This document shows positions 22,001 to 36,400 of a stretch of 64,000 nucleotides of DNA, piece after piece. The DNA lies in assembly GCA_008360975.2 (NCBI GenBank), contig CM039183.1:10195762-10259761 (forward strand), given 5' to 3'. A program made the position numbers and the translations under genes. The notes under the pieces are model-generated. The model worked only from the letters and a program-made list of their open reading frames with translations. It had not been told where the DNA came from and did not search any database. The first letter of the stretch is position 1; every line of letters begins with the position of its first letter. The DNA comes from Lichenostomus cassidix (lineage: Eukaryota > Chordata > Aves > Passeriformes > Meliphagidae).

Positions 22001-25000
22001 ACACATTAGAACAATCCAGGTTGTGTTTATATGGAGAACAGATGACAGCTCCAAGGACAAGGACAAATTCCCAGACCAGTTCCAACAAGGAACCTCTCTG
22101 AAACCTAAAGGGCACGAACAAAGCTCACTTCTTTTGAAAATCATCCAATTTCCAGGTATCACAAAGCATGGCTTATGTTTCAGCTTCCTTGATACCCATC
22201 ATTATCTTCTGCTAAGCATCATTACTTCCGATCACCTGGCAATTTATCAAAATCATGTAGGACAGATTTAAGAAAAACAACAATTCACTGGCCTCTCTGG
22301 CATTTATTTTCTCAGCAAAGCAGTCAACAAGTAACAACATGATGAAACTTTTAGGTCTCTTGAGCAGCAGCTAAACCTACATCTAAAGCAAAAGTCTGTT
22401 TCCTCACGTATTAGAAAGATTGAAAGGAAAGGAAAATAAGACAAATTCCTCTGGGTTTATATCTTTTAAAAATTTCTCTCACTTCCCACAGTGCCTAAAT
22501 AAGATATCCACCAAAGTGAGGGATATTTTTTTCTTCATCTCAGCCTATTACCTCCTACCCTGGCAGTTGCTTACCTGGAAGCTTTTGTAACAAACATCTG
22601 TAATGGGGATTTCCTCCCACACACTGCTCTCCCCCTCATTTGTTCCTCAAAAAGAATTTGTATATGCTTGAATATGGGACAATAAGAAATGCAAACTGTT
22701 ATACAGATTTTGGAAAAGAAGAAAAGCACAAGTGGTCTCTAGGGACATAAACATGCTTCTATTTTCTTCAATAATATTGCTGAAGAGTAATTCCAATCTC
22801 AGTAACATTTTGCTCTAAAAATAGATGTTTTTAATCTCACCTCTATCAAAGGTGAGCTTTAAGGTTTGATTTCCATCAAGAGAGATGAGAGCCTCCCTAG
22901 GTGGCCATGCAGTTCTATAGACAGAACATAAATCACACAACTATTTCCAGCTCTATCCCAACAGCCAAACACAATCTAATGTTACAGGATATCAAGAAAG
23001 TAAGAGCCCAAAATATTAAGAACCAGAATGATTCCACAGGTAAGACAACAGGGAAGAAGTGACTTGAAGGATGATGTTATCTGAAGTCAGAATTCAAGTT
23101 TATTGCACAAACGAAAGGTCTGTGTTCTTAAAACTTGTGACTCCCTCTGAGCAGGGCTTTCAAAAACTCTCAAAAACTTTCAAACAGGCAATTCTGCTGA
23201 TCTGCCAGCACACTGTGTATGTGGTGTCCCCAAAAAAAGGTAAAATTCAGACTGGCATGAGATAATTGACTTTTCTAGAAGAGGAGGAGTATCAGTGATA
23301 GGAGTAGTGGGGAAAAAACATGACACATTTAAGACACATGAGGAAACACAAATGAATCATGTGCAACTCAGCCTTTGCAGAACTCAGCCAAAATTGATCC
23401 AGTGGGATGGAGGAAGAGAGGGAAAGGGCACAAAAATACAGCCACAACAAATGTGAAGCTGCAGCTCTTGGTTTAAAAATCTAACAGGGGATGTTTGGGG
23501 ATTATTTCTAACCTCTGTAGAAACTCTCTTCAAATCTGTCCAGAGCAGTTTTGTTTAAAGAAATTACAATGGCAGCGACAGTAGGAAAGATAACTCCAAA
23601 ATCATAAAGTTTACAGCTTGTTTTGCAGCTCAGCATTTCCTCCCTCACTTACTCTCATTTGAAGCAGCTTGAATCAGGCTCTGATGGAAGTGAATTTGTA
23701 AATTTTTTGTAAATTCCTCAGAAAACCTTGAGGTTTGCAGGAGAGGCAAGCGAAGTCTCTACCAAGAGATGAGACAGATGAGGGGACAGAGGAAACAAAG
23801 GCATCTGACAAGGCAGGAAAGATAGGTTCATTTAGATGGGGAGCTTAGAGGGAAATGACACAGGTTGAACACACAGAGGTCAGTCAAGGAGCCTAGAAAT
23901 TAGAAGGCTGATTGGAATTCTCTCCATATAAACTTTGAATTTGTCAAATTTATCTAGATGCATTTGTGACAGGATATTCAGTATGTATTCATCTGAAGCA
24001 CGTAATTCATGTCTGAAGTTCTTAGGCTTGAAGGCAACTTAAAAAATAGATATAACTGCAACAACATGAAAATACAGAAAACTGAGCAAAATTTGAGGTC
24101 CCAGAGATTTGTTCCATACTTACACAGATGTTAACAGAGCCTGAAGTGAAGACTGACACACCAAGACCAACTTATGTCCAGCTCACCTCGTTCAGTCAGG
24201 TGTTAGGGTACAAATGCTTTCCTTGACAAATGGCAATGGACTGTTTATCTTTTGAAAAGGTTGGTGTGCAAACCCCACAAGGTGCTGCTCAGCCACCCCT
24301 CAGCAGAATCCAGCCAGAGCTGTTTAAACACTACTTGGAGCAGACTGGGCCAATACAAATATGAACCATGATTAGCAATCAAATACTTGGTCTGAGCACA
24401 ACAGAAAAACTGACCTGCTCGGTATTTCATCACTCCTGACATTTTGAAAATTTGCTCCCAGAGCTGCATTTCCTTTACTTTAGTTCTCACTCCCACTCCT
24501 GTTCTCTCCTTCATCCAGCAAGGAAGAGGGCAACAGCTTAAAAAAGTTAGAGGAAGAGAATGAAGAGAATTTGAAGAGTGTTTTGTGCTCGGGCTGATTG
24601 ACAGACATTGCACCATTCAAAACCACCTCCATGATTACTGCCTATGAAAGGGATCCATTAAGCAGCTCTCCCTGCCCTATTTGCTTGCTAAGTTGGTTTC
24701 ACGATTATTTTGTGAGAAGGAAATAGTTCAGAGCAGACATGAACTCATTTGGATTGGTGCCCTCAAGCAAACACAACTGGAGTGGAAATCTTAGGCATAT
24801 GAGGTGCAGTAAGCCGGAAGGGAAAGGAGGCCAAATTTCAGAGGGTAAACGCTGACTGTGAGCTAGATCAGAACAGCAGCAGCACCAGATAAGAGCTGGA
24901 TTGCTCCCTGCTGCATCACAAAGCCCAAAATTCAGCATTACCTGCATGAGGATCCTTGCTGACTTGCATACCCAACGCAAACCTTTCAGTGAATTCTAAT

Positions 25001-27118
25001 CCACCCTCTTTCTTGTACTTTCCAGCCAAAACCATTTTTGAGGTTTGGCTTTCTGTGCTCCCAACAGTGAAATGCAGAAAAGGACTGGCAGGAATTCTCT
25101 TATCACCAGCCCTGTCAAGTGCCACATTTCAGTCTAGCCTACATAACAAAATGAAACTGGGTAGGGGAGGAAGGGATCCAAGCATGAATGCAGTCAGGCC
25201 AAGGAACCAACTGGCAGAAAACAGGGACTCTATCTTCTAGAAGATAAACATTATAATTTGTGCATTAATTATAGCTCATTTACCTTCCTTATCCTGCACT
25301 TCCTCCTCCCAACTGGATTTTGAAGCAAAGGCCTGAGCCTTTACACAAACAAGTTAATGGATTCTAATGGCTCACCCTGATGCAGTATTATTTAATCACA
25401 GCAGCACTTCATTTTCTCTGCTGTATTCAGGAAAGGAAAAAAAGCGAAGACTGCAACTACATTTAGCTCTCTCATCCAAACACATCTTATTTCAGTTTCC
25501 AAATTCCATTGTTTCCACTGTAGTCAAATTTTCTCGTGTCTTCATCTTAGTAGACTCTTTCCCTTTAAGAAAAAATACAACAGATATTTAAGTATTTAAC
25601 AGCATTTAAGAAAGACACAGTAGAAGACAGCAGACACAGGTTGTTGCACAAGCTTTTTAAAGACTTTTCATCTTCAGTTCCCCAACTGTCCCCAAATCAC
25701 ATTTCCATCACGCTTTTGAATGCATTCTGTTCCTTTATCTCTGTTACTTCTTTCACTTACTCTTGACTCCACACTCTCCCTGTTATTAGCCAGGACAATT
25801 CTTTCCCTGTGGAGCGGACAAGGCACAGCCACCAGTGCTCCTCCACACTCAGAGTAAACAAAACTGCTCTGTCCAATTTCTCCCCCAGTTTCTTTTGCCT
25901 ATTTTGCCCCCCAACACTGTGCATTCAGCCTTGTCCTCTGCCCTTTCTCCTGTCACTTCAGAAGGTGGGGAAATGCTTTCTCACAGCATTTTCTCCTTCC
26001 CAAGTGCCACTCAGCCTGTTTTTCCGTATTATCAGGTGTGTCCCACGCAAGAGGGTTTTGATCTCATGGTTGCAGGGAAGGGTATAAATTAAATAATTAA
26101 TGCTGGCACTCCACCAATCCCACTCATTTCACTTAACATCGCATGTGCACTCCACCCTATCTTAGTCACACGATTTAATTCTTGGGCTCTTTTCCTGTTC
26201 CTCTTTTTGCTGCAACCCTTTGGTTGGTGTTTGATCCTTCCATGGACCTCAGCAGTTTGTTTAGGGCTCACTTGTCCCTGCCCCTCTTTTCCCCTCTGTG
26301 TCTCCACTTACCCCCCAGTACCCTCCTTTTCATCTCTCCCTCAACTTTTCTCTCTCCCCTCCTCCAAGACTCTTAACACTACATCTCTCCTTGCATCTCT
26401 CACCATCAGCATAATTTATTTTCTTTCACTTGGCCCAAACTCTTGACAAAAATCTCATGAATATTTAAAGAAATAGGGTGCTTAGCACAGCTAGGAAGAA
26501 CAGAGTAGGAAGTAACTCACATAAAACCTGCAGCTCTTTCAGAAAGGTGTCACTTCCCATGAGGAATGACAAAGCATAAAGGTCGAACCACAAAGCACAA
26601 CACCAGAGCACAACCTGTCTTTTGTCCATGCTGGGGTCAACCTGGTCATCTACAGAACAAAAGGATGAAAGACCAGAACACCTCACCTCTCAGTGAACAA
26701 ATAAAGTACCACATTTGTTCCAGGTAAATGAAGGGAAAAGAAAGCAGGTGAAGAAGAAAAAAAGAGTTGGTGCTGCCAAGTTGTTTCAATCAAAAAATCA
26801 AGTGCCAGCCATTCAATCCCCTCCTTGCCTCCTTTCAATTGCACCAGCAGTGGTATTGTACAGACAATTATTTCTGTACATACTGTTTGTCCCAAGGCAC
26901 TTAATGTCCCCCTTGCTTTCGCCAGAAAAAATACTCCATCGATTACAGCATCTAACAAACACAGGCACAACTGTGACATTTTCTTGATTTTCTGCTACAT
27001 AAGCTTAGAGAAATCTGTCAAATAAAACCTTTTCCTTTTGTTTCACAGCTTCTGAAATGTAGAGTGCAACTGCTCTGCAAGTCAACATGAAGCATTACCA
27101 GAAATATTTAAATCACAT
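19073..27118. other. Intergenic stretch without a recognised gene
   Basis: I read both strands for domain-like peptides and splice-supported exons and found none. TMEM17, which I recall as the neighbour on this side of B3GNT2 in mammals, was not recognised, though small exons could be missed. The sequence is AT-rich and single-copy in appearance. Confidence 0.45.
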
Positions 27119-27156
27119 TTTATTTTTCAAATTCAAAAATAACGATTAGCTTTATT
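27119..27156 (-). terminator. B3GNT2: Candidate poly(A) signals for B3GNT2
   Basis: Two AATAAA hexamers on the minus strand (27156-27151 and 27124-27119) lie about 1.2 kb downstream of the B3GNT2 stop codon. The area is AT-rich and hexamers arise by chance, so the true 3' end may lie elsewhere. Confidence 0.3.
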
Positions 27157-28356
27157 TAACTTGTTACACATCTCAGATTTAAAATATCATGCTCTATTTA
27201 AATATCCAAGTGACAACACTATACAAATAAAATGTTACACAAAATATATTTAAGAAAATGTTTTGGTCTTCAATCTGAACAATAAATAGACAGGCACTTC
27301 TACATATACAAAGAAAGCAACCACTATTTAGAGTAATTCTTATAAGCATGATGTGGAAATACAGAAGATCCAAGTTTTGAGAACATGTGTAACTCTACAT
27401 GAGGCTTCATGCAAACTTCAAAGTTTGGTTTGAAACTCAAAACTCTTGGGATCTGCACAATTCTAGATTCGCCGCCACTTTACACAAGATTCAAACCATG
27501 CTCTCAGAAGCAATGTGCAATTTCAGTCATTTCCATCAAATCAAGATACCTGATCACATTTAGTACCCAAACAGAAAACAAGGATTGACCAAAGTAACTT
27601 TCCACATAAATAACATGAGCAACAAGTCAGCTTCACTAGGGCTTGAGGCAAGGGCAGCCCTACCTGCCCAGCTCCAAACAAAACCTCTTCTTCTTTTTCC
27701 CTATACATTGACCTCTTAGGGGACATTTCAAGCAGAATTATGCTTTTTTTTTTGTAAAAATAGCTTCATCTAATAAAAGGGTAAATCCTTCAGACACAGA
27801 TACACTTTGCACAAAGGATCATAAGTAAAGGAAAAAACACTGTTCCAGGGTGCAAAAGGACTGAAAACAATAAATTAAAAAAAGAAAAAAAACCAAAACA
27901 AACCCCAAACAAACAAATAAAAATTCAAAATTTAAAGTCTCATAAGTGTATCATATCTAAAAGTAAAACTACATTCCTCCAATTTGTGTATTTTCAATTT
28001 ACAGTGATTTCCACACACGAACACTACTCAAGGGAAAATTATCTTCCACCATCACAATTAATGAAAGATGCATTGTGGTAGGCAATCCCTGTTTCCAGCA
28101 CAGCTAACCAGTCACTGACAGCTAGTTATATCCTTAGAGCCTTTTAAAAAATCAAGACCAATATTGAAACATAATGACCACCAGGACAGTGGAAAAGTCA
28201 GGACCAAGTCTTCAAGCCATCCCTTCAAATTTTAGTATTACTCTCATTTTCAGAAGTATAGGAAAAAGTTTACAGAGAAAATTCAGCTATTAAACAGAGC
28301 CTCAGTGATCCAGACTTGGAAAGTTTTTTGGACTTAAGACACTTATGCACATTACT

Positions 28357-29550
28357 TTAACAATTTAAGTGTGGATCTTGTAAGCGTGTCCAAATCTTAA
28401 TCATTTCTTGAGGTTTTCTACTATGTACTAACATTAAGTTTGTGTAGGAACAGATGTTATTTCTGTATTTCTCTTCAATATCAAATGTTTTGAAGCCTTT
28501 GTGTTTTTCTGGAGCAAGCCCAAGCTTCTGAAGGCACATTCCAGTATAAACATCATCAATAGGGTAGAGGAGTACCTGGTCAGATGCATTATTCAGTCTC
28601 AGTGCCAGATCACCAGAGTACAGGAACCCACCGCCTCCTGCATACGGGGGATATGAACCTTCATAAACACTTTCTGGGATGTAGTACTTCAATTTTTTCT
28701 CTCTGTGAGGTCCAGCATCTTTGATCACATCACCTATAAATAAGTCTTTGGCTTTTTCCTTTGATAAGCTCTTCAAGTAATCCAGGATCTGATTGGTATT
28801 CACAAAAACATCATCATCACCCTTAAAAATAAACTGGACATTCGCGCAGCTGCTGCTCACCCACTTCAGGAACAGCACCTCTTTCAGAGTCAGATTGAAG
28901 AAAGTGTCTCTGTAGTTCCAGAGGAGAATGTCTTGGTGGGTGTCACTCTCAAATTTAACCATGTGTGAAAGATCCGGAAAATTATCCTCTGGTGGGGTCT
29001 GCCCAAGTAAGAAGACCCTTCTGACTGTCACATCCCCTGACATGATTTCCTTGCCCCAGGATTCCCTAATTGCTTGTCTTCTATCAAAATGGGGTATAAG
29101 TGACTTAATAGCCAGCAGCAGGAAAGGTTTCTGTTCGCACTTGTTTGGCTGATCAATTAGCAATGAGTAATTTCTACACCTCAAATAGAGGAGGAAGTCC
29201 TTGAATCTGTCTGGCAAATTTGCAAAGTCGCTAACCTCTGAATGCACCAAGGGGTCAGGGTCACAGGAACTGATAGCACTCAGGTTAGAAACCAAGTTCT
29301 CTTCCACAGTCATATTGGAAAGCAAGGACAGGATAGGGTTGTACAGCAGCTCAAGCTTCTGTTGCTGTTTGTTCCAGTAAGCTTTGTGAGGAGTGTACTT
29401 CCTCCAGAATCTGCTACGTGGTATAACAACACGGCCTTTTGCATTCTTGTCTTGGCTGCCACTCTTTGAGACTTCCACAATCACATAAATAAAAATGTTT
29501 ATCATCATCAGAATTCCCAGCAGCTTTAATCTTCTGCGTCCAACACTCAT
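28357..29550 (-). CDS. B3GNT2: Beta-1,3-N-acetylglucosaminyltransferase 2
   Basis: A complete 397-codon reading frame in one exon, the same length as I recall for the human protein. The enzyme adds GlcNAc in beta-1,3 linkage to galactose, building poly-N-acetyllactosamine chains in the Golgi. A short basic N-terminus (VGRRRLK) and a hydrophobic segment at about residues 9-27 give a type II membrane anchor. The GT31 domain follows: RRQAIRESWGKE (157-168), the metal-binding DDD motif (245-247, in KGDDDVFVN), the loop YAGGGGFLYSGD (303-314) and IDDVYTGMCL (331-340), which includes the Asp regarded as catalytic base in the family. Five N-glycosylation sequons occur (N79, N89, N127, N219, N321). 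The ATG is nine bases after a TTTGTTTCTAG splice acceptor at 29561-29560. No break or frameshift is seen. Confidence 0.98.
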   Translation of the reverse strand: MSVGRRRLKLLGILMMINIFIYVIVEVSKSGSQDKNAKGRVVIPRSRFWRKYTPHKAYWNKQQQKLELLYNPILSLLSNMTVEENLVSNLSAISSCDPDPLVHSEVSDFANLPDRFKDFLLYLRCRNYSLLIDQPNKCEQKPFLLLAIKSLIPHFDRRQAIRESWGKEIMSGDVTVRRVFLLGQTPPEDNFPDLSHMVKFESDTHQDILLWNYRDTFFNLTLKEVLFLKWVSSSCANVQFIFKGDDDVFVNTNQILDYLKSLSKEKAKDLFIGDVIKDAGPHREKKLKYYIPESVYEGSYPPYAGGGGFLYSGDLALRLNNASDQVLLYPIDDVYTGMCLQKLGLAPEKHKGFKTFDIEEKYRNNICSYTNLMLVHSRKPQEMIKIWTRLQDPHLNC

Positions 29551-32500
29551 TTCTCATATCTAGAAACAAATAAAAAAAGATTTTTAGCTTTCCTCACAGC
29601 AAGTTCTTGACCTCATAAAAAATGCAAACTACTTTCAAATGAAGACTATGCAAGTTAATAGCCTGAAAGCCAAGGTTACCTACACTCCCAAAGAAGCAAA
29701 AGTTAATCTGTCTCTAATACATACACATATGGTTTGGGGTTTCATCAGCAAGCTGGTACAAATGTGAAGTTTCCATTTGCAGCTTAGGAAAGTTACATAG
29801 CTTTTCATGGTGAGTCTAAATTAGCCAGCAGTTTTTGCTTCTCATTTAGATCCCCTTTAAACACTTGACTGTATAATAATTAGAATCTGAGCCCTCAGCT
29901 TGGCAAAGGCAGGCTGAGAAACCTTTTTTTTCTGCTGGTAAGGTGAGCTGAAGGGTATAGAATAAATTGCTATATGATAAGGTCAGTTATTTTTAAATTA
30001 AGTTTCAAGCTTTTATACTTTCACTCTCATACCTTCCAACTACGTAACAGAGCCAAATTTTAAAGCACACAATCAGTTTCTGACAATTTCACTTGGCTGT
30101 TCCTTGGAAGAAAGGCTGACAAAACTCGCCAGCTGCGTTGCTGGTATTAAGATCTCGGCAGACAGAAGAGAACGTGAACTTGGGTTGGATTTTTTTCCTC
30201 CAAATGCAAAAAAGGAAATGAATGGTAATGAAAGTAGAAGTGCAGTTATTACTAGGAAGGAAAAAAAACCCTAAAAAGAAATGAAAAAAGGTGAGGTCTC
30301 CCACATGTGCAAGACTTGGAACAGTATGTGCACATCTTTGTAGAACCAAAAGTTCTGTGACGTATTGTCAGCTTTTACTGAGGGACAAAATGGATCAACC
30401 CCTCTTTCTTGCACAGCTGTCAGAATGCAGGCTGCACATTGAACACAGTGAGCAACATGAACACAGTGTGCTGCTCTAGAGCAGTGCTTATCAAACTGTT
30501 CACCAGCCCAGAGGTATAATCATGTACAAGCTCCATCAACAATTTACAATGAATAAGGTTACAAAGACTACGTTGAACTCACTGCCTAAGACACTTTCAT
30601 GTGCCAGAAGTGTAAATGATTATTGGAAGATCAGAAAAACCAAAGGACATACAAAAATTTGTACTGAATGTTGAAAGCCCAGCTGTAAGCAATGCCTCAG
30701 GCCTGAGGTCACAGAGCAGACAGAAGGGCAGACTGAGAAGTACACCTTGTACTTGCTGCTCTTTTCTTTTTTACAGCCATCACCAGACACCTGAGCTAGA
30801 CTTACCCTTGGTCTCTTATGACTTGATCACTTTCTTTGTTTTACTTCTCAACAAGTTAAACATTAAAGTACTAAGAATTTAGTAAGAAAGCAGCAGGTAA
30901 ATAATCAGTAATCATTTTTCTCTTATTTGACCCATAACAATTATTAAATCCAAAAGGGTGTGCATGTGTGTGTGGGGGGTGTGTATTTCTGAACTGAAAT
31001 ACAAAGCTGCTTCTAGAAAAAATGGCCTCTCAGAAAAGTCCCTGTTCTTCCTCATGTACCATCTGCATATTTGAATTTGTATATGCTCAGGCCAGATCCA
31101 CTTCATTTAATGCTCTATTGCCAGTCAGCTATGAAGTTTCTGTTCTAATTTTAAAGTAGTTTTCTTCTATACCTCAAAGGAAAAAAAACACGCTTGTGGT
31201 CAGTGCCTTCATTTAAGCTAAACAGCTGAACTGTTAAGAAAGCACTGGTTTGTCACACAGACTTCTAAATACTGTTTTTCTACATTTCCCTTTCAATAGA
31301 TACAAAAACACTGGAGAAGGCGCTGTCCCCTGTTTTGTGCTGTTCCAAGGAGCTCAGCATGCACATCAGGGCTTATCTGCCCTGTCCTCTTCAGCACTTC
31401 TCACTGAACAACAAATGGACAAATGATGTGGTATCTGACCTATGATCCCAGCACTCCAGAGACCACAGGGTGACTGCTCCCTCCTAGGAACAGCCAACAG
31501 ACCCACAAAGCTCAGCCCAAGCTTGATTTTTCAGGATGTGCAGCACCACACAGCTCATCTGTCACAGTCCCCAGCTGACTAAGCTGTGAGTATTCAACAC
31601 CTCTAAGGCATTCGGATATTTCACCTGAGAATCTTCTGAACAAAATGAGACACAATTTGCAAAGACTTTATTTTAGCAAGATGACAGATCACAGAAAGCA
31701 CAGCAAAATGATATCACCACCACAAGCAAATACTCCCAGTCTCAACCCTGTTCCAGGCTGTAGATCCACAAGCAGCTGAAGCAATCTAATCATTTGTGCA
31801 GGCCCAAGGTAAAACACCCCAACTTTTCCACCTTCTTCAAACCTGACAGAAGCCATGGCCTTTCTCTGCAAATACTTTACTGAGGACAGGAGCTAGGCTG
31901 TATTTTCTGCTGTATTTTCTAAGTGGGTTGAGTACCACATCTACATTATCTGACTGCCAAACCCAAGCATTACAAGTCCATTTACTTACTGGGGCTGACA
32001 AAAGATAAGATAATCCCTATTACCCGCAGGTATCACACCTACCATCCTACTGGTTCAGGACTAAACTATCAGGAATCTGGCAAAGCCAAGCTGTAATTCA
32101 GGTATTTAACAGACATAACCACCTTTCTCTCTTCGCAGAGACTGTACCTGGTGCTAGGACAGGCTTGGATCTTCCCGTGTAACTTCAATTTAGGGCCTGA
32201 TATCCCCAACAGCAGCACTTCTGACAGTGCCAGCAACAGCACGTGCAGTAGTGACAGTCCTGCTTCCGAAAATAACTGTTTTAGCTACTTAACACATCAC
32301 AAGCCATATGGACTCCTTCTAACCTCCTGTGAGATGCATCAGTTGTCTTAATAGCTCAGCTCTGTTCAGTGAGTCAAGAGATTTCTCGATTGAGCAACAG
32401 CACAGCTTTGGAACGAGATGATGTTGAGAGCCCCAGGCTGTTATAACGAGTCTGTGCTATTTCCAGCTTTAAAGAACTTGAACACTGTTTATTTTCTAAC

Positions 32501-33428
32501 TACGCACAGCCAAATCTCTTTTTCCCCCTCAGAATTTTCACACAAATCCACTTTTATACAGCAATAATTAAGAAAACCTTAAGAATGGGAAAATATTGAA
32601 CAGACAACAGTGCTGTCCTTCGGCAGGATCACGTCACACCCAGTGGTTACCACTGGGTAAAAGTCCGCACCGAGTCAATGTTTTCTGTGCTCTTCAACCA
32701 GCACAGACAGCCTGAAACAATGTTCCAGCGGCAGGAAAGTAATCAAGATAGCAACATGCTACTCAAAGCATCAAAAAGTGCACTGAAAGTCACATGTTTA
32801 TTTTAACATGAGTGTTAATTACTTGCATATACCTGCTTTGAGACATCTTTCAGCGTACGATTTGGCTTTGGGAGAAATTCTAATCTTCCCTTATTTGAAT
32901 ACCAAAGGACAACAGCGGAACTCAGGCATGGAATTTGAAGATCCAAGTAAATATAGCAAGACTAGGGAAGGCTGTGCATATATTTTCCTAGAACACAAGC
33001 CCAAGGCATAAAGAACTATAAAGAGTCTGAATAAATGCCAAAGTAACTTCACATTCTGTCTCCTCCTAGTTATCTTCAACACATATTCGCTTAAAAAAAA
33101 ACCCAAAAGCAGTACCAAAACCCTCACCACCACCACAAAAAAAAATCAAAACCCCATATCCAATAGAATGAATGGTAGAGTAAGGCATTTTTCTAGTAAT
33201 GTTCCCCTGTAAAAAGGTTTTAGAGGGCCAGACTTGCATTTGTGCAATGCTTACTTACGTAATTGAACCTAATCTCACTTTGCCCAATCCCTTTTTTAAT
33301 CTCTTTATATTTTCAACTTCTGTGAATTATTCTGGTTCCTCAATTTTTCCACACACCAAGAACTTGGAATGACTTGCTATTCTATTACCATACAAGACAG
33401 GAACACACAGAAAATACAAATTAAGAAT

Positions 33429-33445
33429 AAAAAAAAAAAAAAAAA
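33429..33445. repeat. Poly(A) run
   Basis: Seventeen consecutive A bases in the B3GNT2 intron. Could be a mononucleotide microsatellite or an old retroposon tail; no retroposed body is recognised next to it. Confidence 0.9.
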
Positions 33446-36400
33446 CATTATTTTCTCTATATACACTTGCCAGACAAGCTACATAATGAACTTTCATCTG
33501 TCACCCCTTTCCTTTCTATTTGGTCATTTGTGATATGACAGTAACAACAACAGGAAGAAATAATTGACTCTTCAAGCTCACAAATAAGAGTTTGTGGAGA
33601 GCTATGTATCTATCAGTGGAGCTTGGTATGAGGTTCAATCCTCACAGTGCACTCAGTTCGGCACACAGAGCATGAAGTCACTGTGCTCCCCACACAAGGG
33701 ATGGCTGTGGAGTGGAAGAGCAAAGCAAGATTCTACTTGCAGCCTCTGACCTCATCCAAGTCACAACCACAACCAAGCAGAGGAAAACATGTTCCAGCAG
33801 GGTTCCTCTCCAGCATCAGCCACAAGTGACCACATTCCTGCACCGGGTCTCACCAAGGCGAGTCAGCCTTCATTAGGTGAGAACAAACACCATCCTACAA
33901 ACCTGCCAGCAGACAAGCAGATCATCACCGAAGCCAACTCCTGTGGGTGCAATGCAGACTGCCCCTGCAGCTATCTGAGGCATCTATGAGCAGGGCAGTT
34001 AAGTTTCTCAGACTGTTACCGCCTGCATGGCAGTGGGTTTTTGTTATGCAAGTCTTGCTTTTCGAAGAGATCAGATAGCTCCCAACGTTTAAAGGCGTTG
34101 CTCTGCGCAGTCATATTCCCCGTGGAACTCCACAAGTTAACTTGTCAAAAGCTGCCGCAAAACAAAAAGGTGGGGAAATCCCTACTGCATTCAAGTCTGT
34201 AAAAGCTTCATAAGAACTCAGAACTCCCTCTCTCTAATAGCCTCCTTGATTGCTGCCCCACACTACTGATGTCAGCTTTCAGCTGTGCTATTAAGACTAA
34301 AGAGATCTTTCATTTACTGCTGAATGCTAAGTTCTGAGGCACGGAATTCCAGAATCTTCAAAGTTATACTATGTTTCCTGTCACCATTTGGACTAATTTC
34401 AGGCGTTCCCCTCCCTCTAGCTCTTCCAGCAGAAAAGCTACCAGAATGTCACCTTTTAAGGTGCGCTACTCAAAATAACATCTATGAAACAAGAGTTTTA
34501 TTGACTTTATAACGATGCTTAGAAATACTGCAGTAACACCCACAAAGTGTTACTTTGAGTTACATCGAGTTATCTTTACAAAGTCATTCAATGGTGAAAA
34601 GTTACTTTAAACCTCATTAAAACCACCTTCCGAAAAATTCCTGCTTGACAGGATACTTAGAAATGTAAGCGATACCATCAGCTCACCACTCTCTCAAACT
34701 GAATACTTTCAACTGCACAAGTTCCTAGACCTTCAACCAGAGAGTAATCTATTTTTATCAGCCATTTAAAAATAAGTCAGATACCAGTAAATCATCAGAT
34801 CACCCAACCCTGTCTGTATTTTATTTGCATGCGTTCCCCGCAAAAGCTCTGGGTTTGACTGAGAAAATATTTAAATACTGCGCACCTACTGAATTCACTG
34901 CAAGTTAGACCTAAATATTTTCTTTTTATCTGTTAAAATTAAATCCTTGGACTGGCTGAAAGAATGTTCAGTTTCACATTTGAACTCTTTTAAGCATTTC
35001 TATAGAAGATTCAGGCATATGCAAGAAAAGCCCTATGGCCATTATGAAAAATATTCAATAGCTTTAGCCCCAAGTTTAATGGATATTCCAATTTTTCTAC
35101 TGGTATAGATTACTCGAATTTGGTCATGGTTTTCCACAGGGATGAGAAAGCAACAGAGCTCCACATGTACACCACACCTACGTAAGGCAATTTAAATGAT
35201 GGCAGTGTCTCTATAAATTAGTACATCATGCTTATATTATCATTCTATACTGCCATATCTGCAGCCACACTAGACATCAGTGAAGGTGTCCCTAACTGCT
35301 CATTAAAAGAAAACAAACACAAAACAAACAAAAAACTTGTGATGAAAAAACGTTTTGTTTCTTTGTTTAACAGTAAAAATCACTTGGGTTGTTGGTTTTG
35401 GGGTTTTTTTAGTAATTGAGATTTCACACTAACAACCGAGGGTAAGATCCCAGCTTGCTATAAAAATGAATATTAAAGTTTAACACGCCAGTATTTGAGG
35501 GCCTGTGGTAGCAGATGTGACCTGTTTTTCCCAGTTTGTTAATACAAAAGAATTCATGTGTCAGTTTAAGGTCAGTTCAAGCTTTAGAGTGACGACATTG
35601 TAAATTTGTTAGAAATAACCCAGAGCTGCCATCTTCTGCTTTAAGAACTTCAGTTTTCACTTGACAGGCTTCAGCTTGAACGAACAGTTAATTATAAAGA
35701 ATCAAGAGAAGGGGTTTAACTGAGTGTCAGCAGAGAAATATTTCTTGGAACAAAATTAATTGTCATTCATCACATCAATTAGAAGTTGGGAAGCACAGTT
35801 CCATGGCAGTTTAAAACAGTTTCAGTCGTAGCTGACTCATTCCTGTAATTTATTCCTTCCCCTGCATAAACTGCACGGTCCCATCTACCTCTGCACGGAT
35901 TTGATTGTGGTGAATCAGTTCAGGGAGCTGGAGGACGATAAAGAGCCTACAATAAAGCAACAATTAGCTTTCAGCCAGCTCCCATCACTCGATGACATGC
36001 TGCCACTGTGCTGCACAAACACCAGGAATGGTGCAGGAGAAGAGGGAAGGCTCACTCAGCCCAGGCCAAAGCAGAGCCCATCTGTCATCAGCTGCTACAG
36101 CCCAGCACTGCTCCACCAGAGGCAGTAGAGTCTGGGCAACCTCATCCCCTGCAAGGTACACCCCAGGGCCTGAATTTCTCTGACACTTTCTGTAACCAAG
36201 TCAGCAAGGGCAGCTACTGACCCAGTATGACCCACCCATGTCTGCTGTGTGTTTCAGCAGCACTGTTATCTGCCCGTAGTGCCTAGAAAGCCAAGGAAGT
36301 GGATAAGGAACCACCTTGGTCTCAGACACTCAGCGCTTTGATCAGTGCTAGTTCTGGTAATAAAGAATGAAGAATGGATGTAACACATTGCAAACCTGAC

